Part shown: positions 45,911-55,002 of the stretch, piece by piece
Position numbering within the stretch: position 1 is the first letter of the stretch
How the letters are laid out: each line of letters opens with the position of its first letter
Assembly: GCF_000430765.1 (NCBI RefSeq)
Contig: NZ_KE387240.1
Span: forward strand, 1 to 64,000
Reading direction: 5' to 3'
Origin: Peribacillus kribbensis DSM 17871
GTDB taxonomy: Bacteria; Bacillota; Bacilli; Bacillales; DSM-1321
Length of the DNA: 64,000 bases
Position numbers and translations under genes: made by a program
Notes under the pieces: model-generated
Databases searched by the model: none
Seen by the model: only the letters and a program-made list of their open reading frames with translations
Told to the model about the DNA's origin: nothing

Positions 45911-48292
45911 ATGGAAATAGAAATCAGAAAAAGAAAAACAAGGTATCGTGTTTGGAAGTGGGCAGCCTGGTCCATGGCAGCCCTTCTGTTCATTGCCATC
46001 CTGGCAATAACAGGGGCTAACTATTATGCATCCCGTTCTCTTCCGAAGATAGAGGGGGAAATCCGGCTTACAGGGTTAAAGGGCTCTGTCAGTGTGCTCA
46101 GGGACTCATCCGGCGTTCCTCATATCACAGCTCAAAATGAGCATGATCTTTTTACTGCGCAGGGGTATGTTCAGGCACAGGACAGACTGTTCCAGATGGA
46201 CCTGAGCCGCAGGCAGGCATCTGGCACCTTGAGCGAGGTCATCGGAAAAGCAACAGTCGACCGCGATAAATATTTTAGGACACTTGGATTGAGGAGGGCG
46301 GCAGAAAAATCCTATGCAGCGTATTCCGAAGAGGCAAAAAATGCCTTGAAATGGTATGCAGAAGGGGTGAATGTATTTATCCATTCTTTAAAGAAGAACG
46401 GAAAATGGCCAGTAGAATTTAAGCTTGCAGGCTACACTCCGGAAGAGTGGACACCGATCGATTCACTGACAATTGGAAAATACATGGCCTTTGACCTTGG
46501 AGGGCATTGGCAGTCGCAGGCTTTTAATCAATATCTTCTTCAAAAGTTTTCAAAGGAGAAGGCAATGGACCTTTTTCCGTCTTATCCGGAGAACGCTCCG
46601 ACTATCATTGCAAAAAATGATCTGGATATGGAAACTGCCTTTGCCGGGGCAGTGATTCCTCATGAATTCAATGGAAGCAATAACTGGGTGGTAGGGGGCA
46701 GTAAATCTGGATCGGGAAAACCTCTCCTGGCAGATGATCCTCATCTTTCTTTGGCGACTCCTTCAATCTGGTATCAGATGCAGCTTAAAACAGACAGCAT
46801 AAATGTAAGCGGTGTCATATTTGCTGGGATTCCAGGGATCATCCTGGGACATAACGACCATATCGCCTGGGGGGTGACCAATACCGGACCTGATGTGCAG
46901 GATTTGTACATAGAAAAGGAAAATCCTGCTGCCAAAAATGAATTTCTTCATAATGGAAAATGGGAAAAGGCAGAGGTGGTGAAGGAACCGATAAAAGTCA
47001 AAGATTCAAAAACGATTCCTTATCAAGTCAGCATTACCCGCCATGGGCCGATCATATCAGAATTTGCAGGGGACTCGGGAAAAAATGTCCGTCTTTCCTT
47101 AAGGTGGACAGCACTTGATCCTTCTGGGGAGCTTGAGGCCGTTCTGAATATGAATAAAGCCAAAAATTGGAATGAATTTGAAAAAGCACTTGAGAAATTC
47201 CAGGTTCCTGCCCAGAATTTTGTTTTTGCTTCTAATGACGGAACCATCGCTTATAAGGCAAATGGAAATATCCCGATACGCAAGAAGGGGGAGGCCCTCC
47301 TGCCGGTGCCGGGATGGAATGATGATTACGAATGGAAAGGATTTATCCCTTATAATCAGCTGCCTAAGACGGTCAATCCGGCGGCTGGGTTTATCTCGAC
47401 AGCCAATAATAAGGTTGCCGGGGATGAGTATCCTTATCACATCTCTAATATTTGGGCACAGCCATACAGGCAGATGAGGATCCAGCAAGTTTTGCAGTCA
47501 AAGGATAAATTAACCGTGAAGGATATGCAAAATCTGCAAATGGATAAGCTGGATCTTCAGGCGGAAGAATTTACTCCATTATTTTTGAAAGAGCTCGAAA
47601 AGGAAAAGCTCACAAGCCTGGAAAGAGAGGCGCTTAAGATCCTTCGCGGATGGAACTATCAAGACGATAAAAATAAAGCAGCTCCCCTGATTTTTAATCT
47701 ATGGATGGGCCGGCTGAATGATGAAATGTTTAACGGCCAGATTTCTGATGAAATGCTGGATTTATTTGATGGCAGAAGGGCTGCTGTAGATAATCTCCTG
47801 CGGAATGCCTTCAATGGCAAAGAGAGTATTTGGATTAAAGAACAGGGCGGACTTTCAGCTTATCTTAACAAATGCCTCGCTGACGCTCTGGATGATATTA
47901 AAAGCATGCAGGGAAGCAATCCGGACGAATGGAAGTGGGGTACCTACCATAAGGTGCGATTTGATCATCCGCTTTCAAGCATCTCTCTCCTAAAATATAT
48001 TTTTAATCGGGGCGGCGGCCTTCCTGTAGGAGGAAGCAGCGTGACGGTCCAGGCTGCTTCCGCTGATGAGAATGGAATCGTCAACCATGGAGGCTCCTGG
48101 AGATTTACCATTGACACGGCAGACCTCAACAAAGGATACCATCTTGTCGGGCCCGGACAGTCGGGGCATTTTAAAAGCAAGTGGTACCATGACCAGCTTG
48201 ACGACTGGGTGAATGGGACCTACCATGCCACAAAGCTCAACGAAAAAAAGGGAAGCCTTCTGGAGCTGATGCCTTCAAAATCACGAGAGTAG
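45911..48292 (+). CDS. Penicillin acylase family Ntn hydrolase
   Basis: 793 residues. A membrane anchor/signal (about 16-38) is followed by the alpha part, then the self-cleavage site FNG-SNNWVVGG, where Ser256 would become the N-terminal nucleophile of the beta chain. Downstream Ntn elements include LADDPHLSLATPSIWYQ, GIPGIILGHNDHIAWGVTNTGPD (in part) and SANNK-type Asn. Substrates in the family include beta-lactam side chains and acyl-homoserine lactones; none can be assigned here. Flanked by terminators, so a single-gene unit outside or at the outer membrane face. Confidence 0.9.
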   Translation: MEIEIRKRKTRYRVWKWAAWSMAALLFIAILAITGANYYASRSLPKIEGEIRLTGLKGSVSVLRDSSGVPHITAQNEHDLFTAQGYVQAQDRLFQMDLSRRQASGTLSEVIGKATVDRDKYFRTLGLRRAAEKSYAAYSEEAKNALKWYAEGVNVFIHSLKKNGKWPVEFKLAGYTPEEWTPIDSLTIGKYMAFDLGGHWQSQAFNQYLLQKFSKEKAMDLFPSYPENAPTIIAKNDLDMETAFAGAVIPHEFNGSNNWVVGGSKSGSGKPLLADDPHLSLATPSIWYQMQLKTDSINVSGVIFAGIPGIILGHNDHIAWGVTNTGPDVQDLYIEKENPAAKNEFLHNGKWEKAEVVKEPIKVKDSKTIPYQVSITRHGPIISEFAGDSGKNVRLSLRWTALDPSGELEAVLNMNKAKNWNEFEKALEKFQVPAQNFVFASNDGTIAYKANGNIPIRKKGEALLPVPGWNDDYEWKGFIPYNQLPKTVNPAAGFISTANNKVAGDEYPYHISNIWAQPYRQMRIQQVLQSKDKLTVKDMQNLQMDKLDLQAEEFTPLFLKELEKEKLTSLEREALKILRGWNYQDDKNKAAPLIFNLWMGRLNDEMFNGQISDEMLDLFDGRRAAVDNLLRNAFNGKESIWIKEQGGLSAYLNKCLADALDDIKSMQGSNPDEWKWGTYHKVRFDHPLSSISLLKYIFNRGGGLPVGGSSVTVQAASADENGIVNHGGSWRFTIDTADLNKGYHLVGPGQSGHFKSKWYHDQLDDWVNGTYHATKLNEKKGSLLELMPSKSRE

Positions 48293-48300
48293 ACAAAGAA

Positions 48301-48337
48301 ATGTTTTTACGGCTTTTGCTGTAAAAACATTTTTTTT
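48301..48337 (+). terminator. Intrinsic terminator of the acylase gene
   Basis: ATGTTTTTAC and GTAAAAACAT, with inner GC/GC pairs, followed by T7. Confidence 0.93.
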
Positions 48338-48340
48338 GTG

Positions 48341-48370
48341 TTACAAACCGTTTTCCTTCATACATATAGT
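48341..48370 (+). promoter_or_regulatory. Candidate sigma-A promoter of the 56-residue protein gene
   Basis: TTACAA and TATAGT with an 18-bp spacer, directly after the acylase terminator and about 40 bp before the start codon. Confidence 0.5.
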
Positions 48371-48410
48371 GGTAATAAAAATGTAAGTTTACCTATAGGA
48401 GGGGAAAAGC

Positions 48411-48581
48411 TTGACTGCCTTACTGATAGCTGCCATTATTTTATTTATCTTAATTTTCACCTTGGAAACCGGCATATCCTACTGGCTTAACAGCGATGAA
48501 CAGGCAGAAAAAGCCCCGGCCAGAGAGGCAGGGAAATCCTACAAGGATACAAGGGTCAAAGAAGAAATATATCATGGATGA
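48411..48581 (+). CDS. Small single-pass membrane protein (56 residues), unknown function
   Basis: A TTG start preceded by AGGAGGGG (6 nt spacing) opens a 56-residue frame: a hydrophobic helix at about 3-19 (ALLIAAIILFILIFTLE), then a polar, charged tail (SDEQAEKAPAREAGKS...). It has its own candidate promoter and a strong terminator 10 bp after the stop, which together make a real gene likely. I do not recognise the family; a short uncharacterised yqz-type gene occurs in this neighbourhood in B. subtilis, but I cannot equate them. Confidence 0.8.
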   Translation: MTALLIAAIILFILIFTLETGISYWLNSDEQAEKAPAREAGKSYKDTRVKEEIYHG

Positions 48582-48590
48582 TACATACCA

Positions 48591-48624
48591 AAAAGGGCTG
48601 GAGGGGATCCAGCCCTTTTGTTTG
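48591..48624 (+). terminator. Intrinsic terminator after the 56-residue protein gene
   Basis: AAAAGGGCTGGA and TCCAGCCCTTTT form a 12-bp stem followed by TTTG tract. Confidence 0.93.
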
Positions 48625-48645
48625 TCATCATATTGTTCTTAGTTT

Positions 48646-49064
48646 GAAAAGCACCGTTCTCCGCTTTCCTTGATGTTCAGCTCCGAACTGCCGCCATCGG
48701 ACATAAGCCAAACAGTCCATGGGAAGAAAAGCGCTTCCCACAGCCTGCTCGTCTTATGTCTGTCAGGCGGCTGCTTTTCTATACAGATTGTTTTTTAAAC
48801 TGGGTTTTCTGCATCATGGTGATTATTTTGTGTGTTTTGTTGAAAAGCACCGTTCTCCGCTTTTCTTGATGTACAGCTCCGAACTGCCGTCATCGGACAT
48901 AAGCCAAACAGTCCATGGGAAGAAAAGCGCTTCCCACAGCCTGCTCGTCTTATGTCTGTCAGGCGGCTGCTTTTCTATACAGATTGTTTTTTAAACTGGG
49001 TTTTCTGCATCATGGTGATTATTTTGTGTGTTTTGTTGAAAAGCACCGTTCTCCGCTTTTCTTG
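48646..49064 (+). repeat. Tandem 196-bp duplication of family A palindromic repeat
   Basis: Two nearly identical 196-bp units (48646-48841 and 48842-49037, differing at about three positions in the first half) and the first 27 bp of a third (49038-49064) lie head to tail. Each unit has GCACCGTTCTCCGC, a CATAAG...CTTATG palindrome with GGGAAG/CTTCCC arms, and a 60-bp unrelated spacer. The array ends exactly at the zwf stop codon. Frames reading through it are products of the duplication, not genes. Confidence 0.92.
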
Positions 49065-50567
49065 TCAGCAGTTGTCTATATCGAGATTTTCCACCGGCCA
49101 CCAGTAATGTCCGTCTTTTTCGAGCAGTTTTTCTGCTACTCTCGGGCCGTCAGAGCCTGCTCCGTAGTTAGGGAAGGAGGGCTCTTTTTGTGTTTCCCAT
49201 ACGGATGAGATGGTATCGACGAATTTCCAGGAAAGGGCGACTTCATCCCAGTGGGTAAAGTTCGTTGCATCCCCCATCATGCTGTCATACAGCAGTTTTT
49301 CATAGGCCTCCGGCGTATTCATGCGGTCTTCGCTTTTGGATGCGGAGCTCAGTTTAACGGGAGTGGTCTTCATCCCTGCACCGATCTTTTTGGCATTCAG
49401 ATGAAGAGTGATCCCTTCTTCCGGCTGGATATGAATGACCAGCAGGTTAGGGGAGAGTGTCTCTTCTGTATTATAGTAAAGATTCATCGGAATATCTTTA
49501 AATTGTACGACTATCTTGGTTGATTTGGAGCCCAGGCGTTTTCCTGTACGGATATAGAAAGGGACGCCAGCCCAGCGGAAGTTATCGATCACGAGCTTTC
49601 CGGCTACAAATGTCTCTGTGTTCGAATCTGGATCCACATTTGGCTCCTCACGGTAGCCCGGCACCCGTTCACTATTGATCAAGCCTTCTTTATACTGCCC
49701 GCGGACGAAGTAATCATTGACTTCATGCTTCTCCAACGGACGGAGAGACCTCAAGGCCCGTACCTTTTCGCTCCGGATCTCATCGGTGTTCAGCTTGATA
49801 GGTGGTTCCATGGCAAGCAGGGCCACCATCTGCATCATATGGTTCTGAACCATATCCCGTAGGGCACCGCTGTTTTCATAATAACGTCCGCGTTCCTCCA
49901 CGCCAAGTGTTTCACTGGAGGTTACCTGAATATTCGAAATATAACGGTTATTCCAAAGCGGCTCAAATAAGGCGTTGGCAAAGCGGATGACCTGTATATT
50001 CTGGACCATTGCTTTTCCAAGATAGTGGTCGATCCGATAGATTTCTTCTTCCGCAAACGCCTGGCGAAGCCTGGTGTTCAGCTCCTGGGCAGATTCAAAG
50101 TCATGCCCGAACGGCTTTTCGATCACAAGGCGCTTGTATCCGGTGGTATCCGTCAGGCCGTCCGATTTCAAGTGGTCGCCGATCGTACCGAAAAATTCCG
50201 GTGCCATCGCAAGGTAGAATAAGCGGTTGCCCTCAAGACTATACTGCTCATCAAGTTGATTGGCTAGCTCGCGAAGCTGGATGTATGAGCCGGAATCTGT
50301 TACATCATGGGATTGATAATAAAAATGGGAAACAAAATCCTCAAGCTCCGCATGCTCGCCTAGGGCGGAAGAAATCGATTTCTTGACGGATTCCCGGAAT
50401 TCCTCCTGTGTAAGTGACCGCCTGGCCACGCCAAGTACTGCAAAGCGCTCGCTCAGCCTTCCCTTCTTATGTAATCTGTACAGAGAAGGAAACAGCTTTC
50501 GGTGCGCCAAGTCGCCGGTAGCGCCAAATATCATGATTAATGCTGTCGGTGTATGGTTTTCTGCCAC
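49065..50567 (-). CDS. zwf: Glucose-6-phosphate 1-dehydrogenase
   Basis: First step of the oxidative pentose phosphate pathway, making NADPH. The GTG at 50567 is preferred: GTGAGGG lies 7-8 nt upstream and it leaves 12 residues before IFGATGDLA, as in B. subtilis Zwf; an ATG at 50588 is also in frame. 500 residues. NADP motif GATGDLAHRKL, catalytic RIDHYLGKAMVQN near 180-192, and EKPFGHD near 150. Minus strand, separated from gndA by three inserted genes, whereas gndA and zwf are close neighbours in B. subtilis. Confidence 0.95.
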   Translation of the reverse strand: MAENHTPTALIMIFGATGDLAHRKLFPSLYRLHKKGRLSERFAVLGVARRSLTQEEFRESVKKSISSALGEHAELEDFVSHFYYQSHDVTDSGSYIQLRELANQLDEQYSLEGNRLFYLAMAPEFFGTIGDHLKSDGLTDTTGYKRLVIEKPFGHDFESAQELNTRLRQAFAEEEIYRIDHYLGKAMVQNIQVIRFANALFEPLWNNRYISNIQVTSSETLGVEERGRYYENSGALRDMVQNHMMQMVALLAMEPPIKLNTDEIRSEKVRALRSLRPLEKHEVNDYFVRGQYKEGLINSERVPGYREEPNVDPDSNTETFVAGKLVIDNFRWAGVPFYIRTGKRLGSKSTKIVVQFKDIPMNLYYNTEETLSPNLLVIHIQPEEGITLHLNAKKIGAGMKTTPVKLSSASKSEDRMNTPEAYEKLLYDSMMGDATNFTHWDEVALSWKFVDTISSVWETQKEPSFPNYGAGSDGPRVAEKLLEKDGHYWWPVENLDIDNC

Positions 50568-50588
50568 AATTGAACCCTCACTTTTCAT

Positions 50589-51047
50589 TAGACCTTGGAA
50601 TCATTTTCCTATACAATTTTAAATGATTGTAGAGGTATTAATCAAATATACGGTCTAGTATTTTGTTCTATTTCGGCTGCCGAAAAGACGGCATCCTCCT
50701 ATTATTTTCCCCTGGTTTAATTGTTTACTCATTTAAAGTAAAATAAAATAATAATTTCACAAAAATTTTTAATTAGGGGGCAGGTATAGGTAGACTTGAT
50801 TAATCTTATTCAAAACGCTTCGCATGATGCCGTCGTTTCATGCAGCCAGCCAGCGGATCATTGAGATGTTCCCCGGAAAGCGGTTTGACCGTCTTCATAG
50901 AAGCTGCCTGACCACGTGGTTGAACACTATTCTGAGTAATATTTAATAAATTTTCTACAAAAACAATGAACAGGGATTATAAGTCGCCTTAATACATAAC
51001 GGAACGGAAAATGGAGGGCTTAACTGCCCTGAATGGAGGACGAGCTA
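50589..51047 (+). other. Intergenic region between divergent zwf and rnz
   Basis: About 460 bp with the promoters of both genes expected. A plus-strand stretch at about 50824-50946 reads as some 40 protein-like codons (IIEMFPGKRFD in the middle) without a ribosome site; it may be a gene remnant. AGGGC-TTAACT-GCCCT at 51015-51030 is a short hairpin just before the rnz ribosome site. Confidence 0.4.
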
Positions 51048-51986
51048 ATGGACTTTGTATTTTTAGGGACAGGTGCAGGTGTTCCTGCGAAAGCAAGGAA
51101 TGTCTCCTCTCTTGTCCTTCAGCTTCTGGAGGAAAGAGGGACTGTCTGGATGTTCGACTGCGGCGAAGCCACACAGCATCAGATTTTGCATACGGCGGTC
51201 AAGCCTAGGAAAGTAGAGAAAATCTTTATTACCCATCTTCATGGCGACCATATTTTTGGGCTGCCTGGCTTCCTTGGAAGCAGATCTTTCCAGGGGGGGA
51301 CTTCAGAGCTAATCGTTTACGGTCCTAAGGGGATAGCAGATTTTATCCATACAAGCCTTAGAATCAGCGAAACGCATCTGAAGTATTCGCTAAAGGTAAT
51401 TGAAATCCACGAAGGACTCGTTTTCGAGGACGATCAGTTTATCGTAGAGGCAAAGCTTTTGGAACATGCCCTGCCTACATTTGGTTTTCGGATTACGGAA
51501 AAAGATCTGCCCGGCTCACTGAAAGCGGACAAGCTGAAAGAGGAGGGAATCAAGCCAGGGCCGATATACCGGAAATTGAAGGAAGGGCTTTCTGTGGAAC
51601 TGGAGGACGGACGGACCATTCATGGAGAGGACTATATGGAAAAGCCGCGGAAAGGGAGGATCATTACGATCCTTGGAGATACCAGAACATGTGAGAATTC
51701 GGTAAAGCTTGCTGATGGGGCTGATTATGTGGTTCATGAAGCCACCTTTGCTGGAGATGAGGAAAGGATGGCCCATGATTACTTTCATTCTACCACCAGG
51801 CAGGCGGCACGGACTGCAGCCGCTGCCAAAGCGGGGAATCTGATTCTTACCCATATAAGCTCAAGATATACGATTCAGGAATCGAGGGAACTGCTAAAGG
51901 AAGCAAAGGAAATTTTTCCTCAAACCATGATGGCAGAAGATTATACAATCGTGAAAATACCGATGGAATCAAGGAGGAATTCATGA
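51048..51986 (+). CDS. rnz: Ribonuclease Z (tRNA 3' endonuclease)
   Basis: Removes 3' trailers from CCA-less tRNA precursors. The ATG at 51048 is chosen, with GGAGGA 7 nt upstream; 312 residues beginning [18 protein letters not shown]. Zinc motif HLHGDH at 63-68, the exosite region [10 protein letters not shown] near 175, GDTRTCEN near 212 and the [17 protein letters not shown] zinc and catalytic residues further on. Overlaps the next gene by 4 bp (ATGA). Confidence 0.95.
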   Translation: MDFVFLGTGAGVPAKARNVSSLVLQLLEERGTVWMFDCGEATQHQILHTAVKPRKVEKIFITHLHGDHIFGLPGFLGSRSFQGGTSELIVYGPKGIADFIHTSLRISETHLKYSLKVIEIHEGLVFEDDQFIVEAKLLEHALPTFGFRITEKDLPGSLKADKLKEEGIKPGPIYRKLKEGLSVELEDGRTIHGEDYMEKPRKGRIITILGDTRTCENSVKLADGADYVVHEATFAGDEERMAHDYFHSTTRQAARTAAAAKAGNLILTHISSRYTIQESRELLKEAKEIFPQTMMAEDYTIVKIPMESRRNS

Positions 51987-52522
51987 AAAAAATCTATCTC
52001 GTCCGTCATGCGAAAGCGGATGGCCAGGCATTTGAAGCTCCTCTTTTGGGATTAGGGAGGCAGCAGGCACTGGACCTGAAACGTTTCTTCCGTAATAAGC
52101 CGATTGATCGAATTCTTTCCAGCCCCTTCACCAGGGCGGTGCAGACGATAGAGCCGCTTGCTTTGTCGCTGGGAATCCCTGTTGAAATCGATGACCGGCT
52201 TTCTGAGAGAGTGTTCAGTCCGAAGGAGATGGAAAATTGGAAAGAGCTTCTTGAGCAGACCTTCCGCGATATGGATTTTTGCCTCGAAGGCGGTGAAACC
52301 AATAATTCGGGACTGGCCAGGGTTGAATCCCTGATAAAGGATCTCCTGGCGTCTCCCGAAGAATCGGTGATTCTGGTCAGTCATGGCAACCTGAGTACCC
52401 TGATTCTTCATTATATTGATTCTAAATATGGATTTCATGACCTGATGGCCATGACCAATCCGGATGTGTTTAAAATTACCTATTCAGATGCTGAAAAGAA
52501 AATAGAAAGAATTTGGAGTTAA
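51983..52522 (+). CDS. Histidine phosphatase family protein
   Basis: 179 residues of the phosphoglycerate-mutase-like fold: the catalytic LVRHAKADG (RHA in place of RHG) at 6-14, [10 protein letters not shown] near 46-55 and second His in [11 protein letters not shown] near 131-141. Substrate unknown. Translationally coupled to rnz. Its 3' end overlaps the convergent proI gene by 4 bp. Confidence 0.88.
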   Translation: MKKIYLVRHAKADGQAFEAPLLGLGRQQALDLKRFFRNKPIDRILSSPFTRAVQTIEPLALSLGIPVEIDDRLSERVFSPKEMENWKELLEQTFRDMDFCLEGGETNNSGLARVESLIKDLLASPEESVILVSHGNLSTLILHYIDSKYGFHDLMAMTNPDVFKITYSDAEKKIERIWS

Positions 52523-53367
52523 TCCTGGGAAACAGATTCACTGAAAATCTGCCTGCTTAAGTTTTCTCCAAGTCTTTTGGATTGCATGGACGCTTCCTTT
52601 ATACAGGTGATCACGGCGTCCTGTACACCGTATTGCTCCAGGACCTTAATTCCTGCCTCAGTGGTCCCTCCAGGGCTTGTTACTTCCCTGCGGAGAACCT
52701 GAGGAGTTTTGGAGGAGGTCTTGAGCATTTCAGCAGCCCCAAGCAGGGTTTGAATGGTCAGTTCCTTGGCTGTCTGGTCCAGGAGTCCGATTTCCTGGGC
52801 GGATTTCATCATGGCTTCCGCCAGATAATAGACATAGGCTGGACCGCTTCCAGACAGCCCGGTGACGGCATCCAGCTGTTCTTCTTCCACCGGGGAGACA
52901 AGGCCGATGGTTAAGAAGATATCGTTGATGAAAGCAAGCTGCCCAGGAGCTACGAAGGCATTGGCCGAGAGGGCTGTTGCCGATTTGCCGATGGCTGCCG
53001 AGGTATTGGGCATAGCCCTGATGATGGCAGCTTTTTGATCGATGATGGTTTCAATACAGGCGGTGGAAACGCCGGCTGCGACGGAAACGATCAGCTGTCC
53101 CTTTGACAGATGGTCCTTGGCTGCGGTCAATGCTGCCAGTACATCCTTTGGCTTAACCGCGAGAAAAACGACTTCTGCTCCTTCCAACAGTTCCTTCATG
53201 TTCCCTACGGCTGTAATTCCATAGGTTTCCTCCAGAAAGGCCAGCCTGATTCTATCTATTTTATTCATTACAGAAATTTGAGGAGGATTTATAATGCCCT
53301 TTGCTGTTATTCCAGAAATAATTGCTTCAGCCATGGAACCTCCGCCGATAAATGCAAGCTTATTCAT
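52519..53367 (-). CDS. proI: Pyrroline-5-carboxylate reductase
   Basis: Last step of proline synthesis: P5C to proline with NAD(P)H. 282 residues; N-terminal Rossmann motif FIGGGSMAEAIISG, AVKPKDV near 72, RAMPNTSAAIG near 115 and the C-terminal signature SGSGPAYVYYLAEAM with TSPGGTTEAGI. Minus-strand AAAGGAGG precedes the ATG. Preceded by a T-box leader, as is proI in B. subtilis, which supports the symbol over proC/proG. Confidence 0.94.
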   Translation of the reverse strand: MNKLAFIGGGSMAEAIISGITAKGIINPPQISVMNKIDRIRLAFLEETYGITAVGNMKELLEGAEVVFLAVKPKDVLAALTAAKDHLSKGQLIVSVAAGVSTACIETIIDQKAAIIRAMPNTSAAIGKSATALSANAFVAPGQLAFINDIFLTIGLVSPVEEEQLDAVTGLSGSGPAYVYYLAEAMMKSAQEIGLLDQTAKELTIQTLLGAAEMLKTSSKTPQVLRREVTSPGGTTEAGIKVLEQYGVQDAVITCIKEASMQSKRLGENLSRQIFSESVSQD

Positions 53368-53442
53368 TGTAAATCCTCCTTTTTAGATGGGGTGTTTTGC
53401 ACAGGATGCCCAAACCGGGAAGCCCTATTCTCAGCCGGAAAA

Positions 53443-53682
53443 TAAAAAAGCCTTCCATCCTGTAAGGACGAAAGGCTTCTTCCGTGGTACCACCCTTGTT
53501 CATTTCCCATGGGGAAATGCACTGATATCCGGTAACGCTGGATCACGCGTTTAGGTTTTCCTAATGCTCATAAGGCAGGTTCAACGAACTAGAGGGCCGT
53601 GAAGCCTTTCAGCCGGTGAGCTTCACTCTCTTTTGCCATAATTTCATTTACTAATCTTAATCATAGCGATTTCGTATAATTT
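53443..53682 (-). promoter_or_regulatory. T-box riboswitch controlling proI
   Basis: On the minus strand, AGGGTGGTACCACGG (complement of 53482-53496) is the conserved T-box that pairs with the acceptor end of uncharged tRNA. It is followed by an intrinsic terminator, AAGCCTTTCGTCC/GGATGGAAGGCTT plus T6 (complement of 53443-53477). The leader begins at the promoter below and has a Stem I arm with GTGAAGC/GCTTCAC (about 53598-53625) followed by GGCCCTCT, which contains a CCU proline triplet. Uncharged tRNA-Pro would favour antitermination and proI expression. The specifier assignment is tentative. Confidence 0.9.
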
Positions 53683-53688
53683 TACATG

Positions 53689-53718
53689 ATTATGCACGAT
53701 GGACAAGCTTCCTGTCAA
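53689..53718 (-). promoter_or_regulatory. Sigma-A promoter of the proI T-box leader
   Basis: On the minus strand, TTGACA (complement of 53713-53718) and CATAAT (complement of 53689-53694) have an 18-bp spacer; transcription would start near 53682. Confidence 0.75.
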
Positions 53719-53758
53719 TCCCTTTATTGGAAATTTGGTTCGACAATTTCTGAGAGAC

Positions 53759-54046
53759 TTAAATTTGGCGAAGACGGTACACTTCACGTTCGGCCAGCAG
53801 ATCCTTTGTTACTGCCCGATATTCCACATAATGAGGAGACTGAATGTGTGCCTGCAGTGCAGCGTCGTCCTTCCACTTTTCATAAAACACAAATACTCCT
53901 GCATCCTCCTCCGATTCATGAAGAGTATACTGAATGCAGCCAGCTTCAGATCTTGATGGCTCCAGAACCTTAATCATAGCGGCCCGGAGTGCTTCTTCTT
54001 CTCCCTGCTTTGCTTTTAGAATTGCGTTTATTGTGATCTCTGCCAT
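53759..54046 (-). CDS. Antibiotic biosynthesis monooxygenase (ABM) domain protein, quinol-monooxygenase-like
   Basis: 95 residues forming a single ABM dimeric alpha-beta barrel domain (ITINAILKAKQGEEEALRAAM at the N-terminus, YTLHESEEDAGVFVFYEKW near 40-58, HIQSPHY near 67). Resembles YgiN-type quinol monooxygenases; activity not certain. Minus-strand GGAGGT lies 7 nt before the ATG. Upstream of and codirectional with proI. Confidence 0.85.
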   Translation of the reverse strand: MAEITINAILKAKQGEEEALRAAMIKVLEPSRSEAGCIQYTLHESEEDAGVFVFYEKWKDDAALQAHIQSPHYVEYRAVTKDLLAEREVYRLRQI

Positions 54047-54697
54047 ATAAATACCTCCATTTAAGTAACTGGACTAAACTTTCTTATTTTCATTATATAC
54101 CCATACAAGTTGAACAAGGTAAATGAAAAACTGCTTTTCATTAAAAAAATGAAGAGGATGAAGGAATAAATGACTATACAGTGGTATTTATCGGCCGGAT
54201 TTTTTGTTACACGAGTTACATTTGAATTTTTCCATTCAGGACGAGTTTGCTAAAAACAAAAATTTAAAAATGATTGGAGTCTTAATCCTCTACATTCTGA
54301 GAGTCCCTCAAGAGGATCTCATTTTAAATTCCGTTCACATTATAGGAATTTCATGAAAACCAGCCGGCAAAAAAATTGGTTCGAGAATTTTTGGGAGCGT
54401 CCTCTACTATATGAGTGGACGTTTTTTTATTGTCAAAAAGTGCATCATATTATCGTTTTATTTTTAAAATTATGTAATAAATCTGTAACACATGGATAAA
54501 AAGTTGGGAAAACTCTATGAAAACTACTTTATTAATTACCAGTAGAGGTAATGTTCTCAAATCATACTTAAATATGCTTGCTGTGGTTACTATTGCCTCG
54601 TTTTTGCTTCTGCAGTGAAGGTATATACAAAGTAGAGCCGGAAGCTGAATTGTCCAAGTAACTCCCCCATTAACTATTTAAGAGAGGAGAAATAGAG
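54047..54697 (+). other. Intergenic region upstream of the gas vesicle cluster
   Basis: About 650 AT-rich bases. It holds the terminator at 54398-54428 and the gvpA ribosome site (AGAGGAG at 54681-54688). The gvp promoter should lie in 54429-54680, but no -35/-10 pair is convincing. A 33-codon frame at 54517-54618 with a hydrophobic end lacks a good ribosome site. Confidence 0.5.
54398..54428 (+). terminator. Intrinsic terminator upstream of gvpA
   Basis: CGTCC (54398-54402) and GGACG (54417-54421) with inner CT/AG pairing, then T7. No plus-strand gene precedes it for 1.9 kb, so it may end a small transcript or act as an attenuator. Confidence 0.6.
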
Positions 54698-54958
54698 ATG
54701 AGTGTTCAGAAAAGTACAGACAGTTCAAGTCTTGCAGAAGTCATCGATAGAATCCTGGATAAAGGAATCGTAATCGATGCATTTGTTAGAGTATCGCTGG
54801 TAGGGATTGAGATTCTTACAGTGGAAGCACGGGTGGTTATCGCCAGTGTGGATACATGGCTCCGGTACGCCGAAGCTGTTGGGCTTCTCAGAGATGAAGT
54901 TCAAGAGGAGGGGCTAAGTAATAGAAGACAAACCCAGAACGAGCAGTTTAGTTTTTAA
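54698..54958 (+). CDS. gvpA: Gas vesicle structural protein GvpA (first copy)
   Basis: 86 residues. Main ribbed-shell protein of the gas vesicle. [19 protein letters not shown] and the helix-beta-beta-helix core ending [11 protein letters not shown] are the hallmark GvpA sequence. It differs from the second copy (56057) at only positions 2 and 34 within the first 67 residues; the tails diverge. First gene of the cluster. Confidence 0.97.
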   Translation: MSVQKSTDSSSLAEVIDRILDKGIVIDAFVRVSLVGIEILTVEARVVIASVDTWLRYAEAVGLLRDEVQEEGLSNRRQTQNEQFSF

Positions 54959-55002
54959 ACCTAAATGATGGATTTTAACAAGGAAAGGGATGTATTGGGA
55001 AA

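Noticed and set aside
48719-49208. Two plus-strand frames with an identical Cys/Phe-rich sequence
   Set aside because: They arise from the 196-bp tandem repeat and have no ribosome site; the second runs into zwf antisense.
54517-54618. 33-codon frame with a hydrophobic C-terminus upstream of gvpA
   Set aside because: Only a weak GGGAAA precedes it and there is no supporting promoter or homology; left as unsupported.
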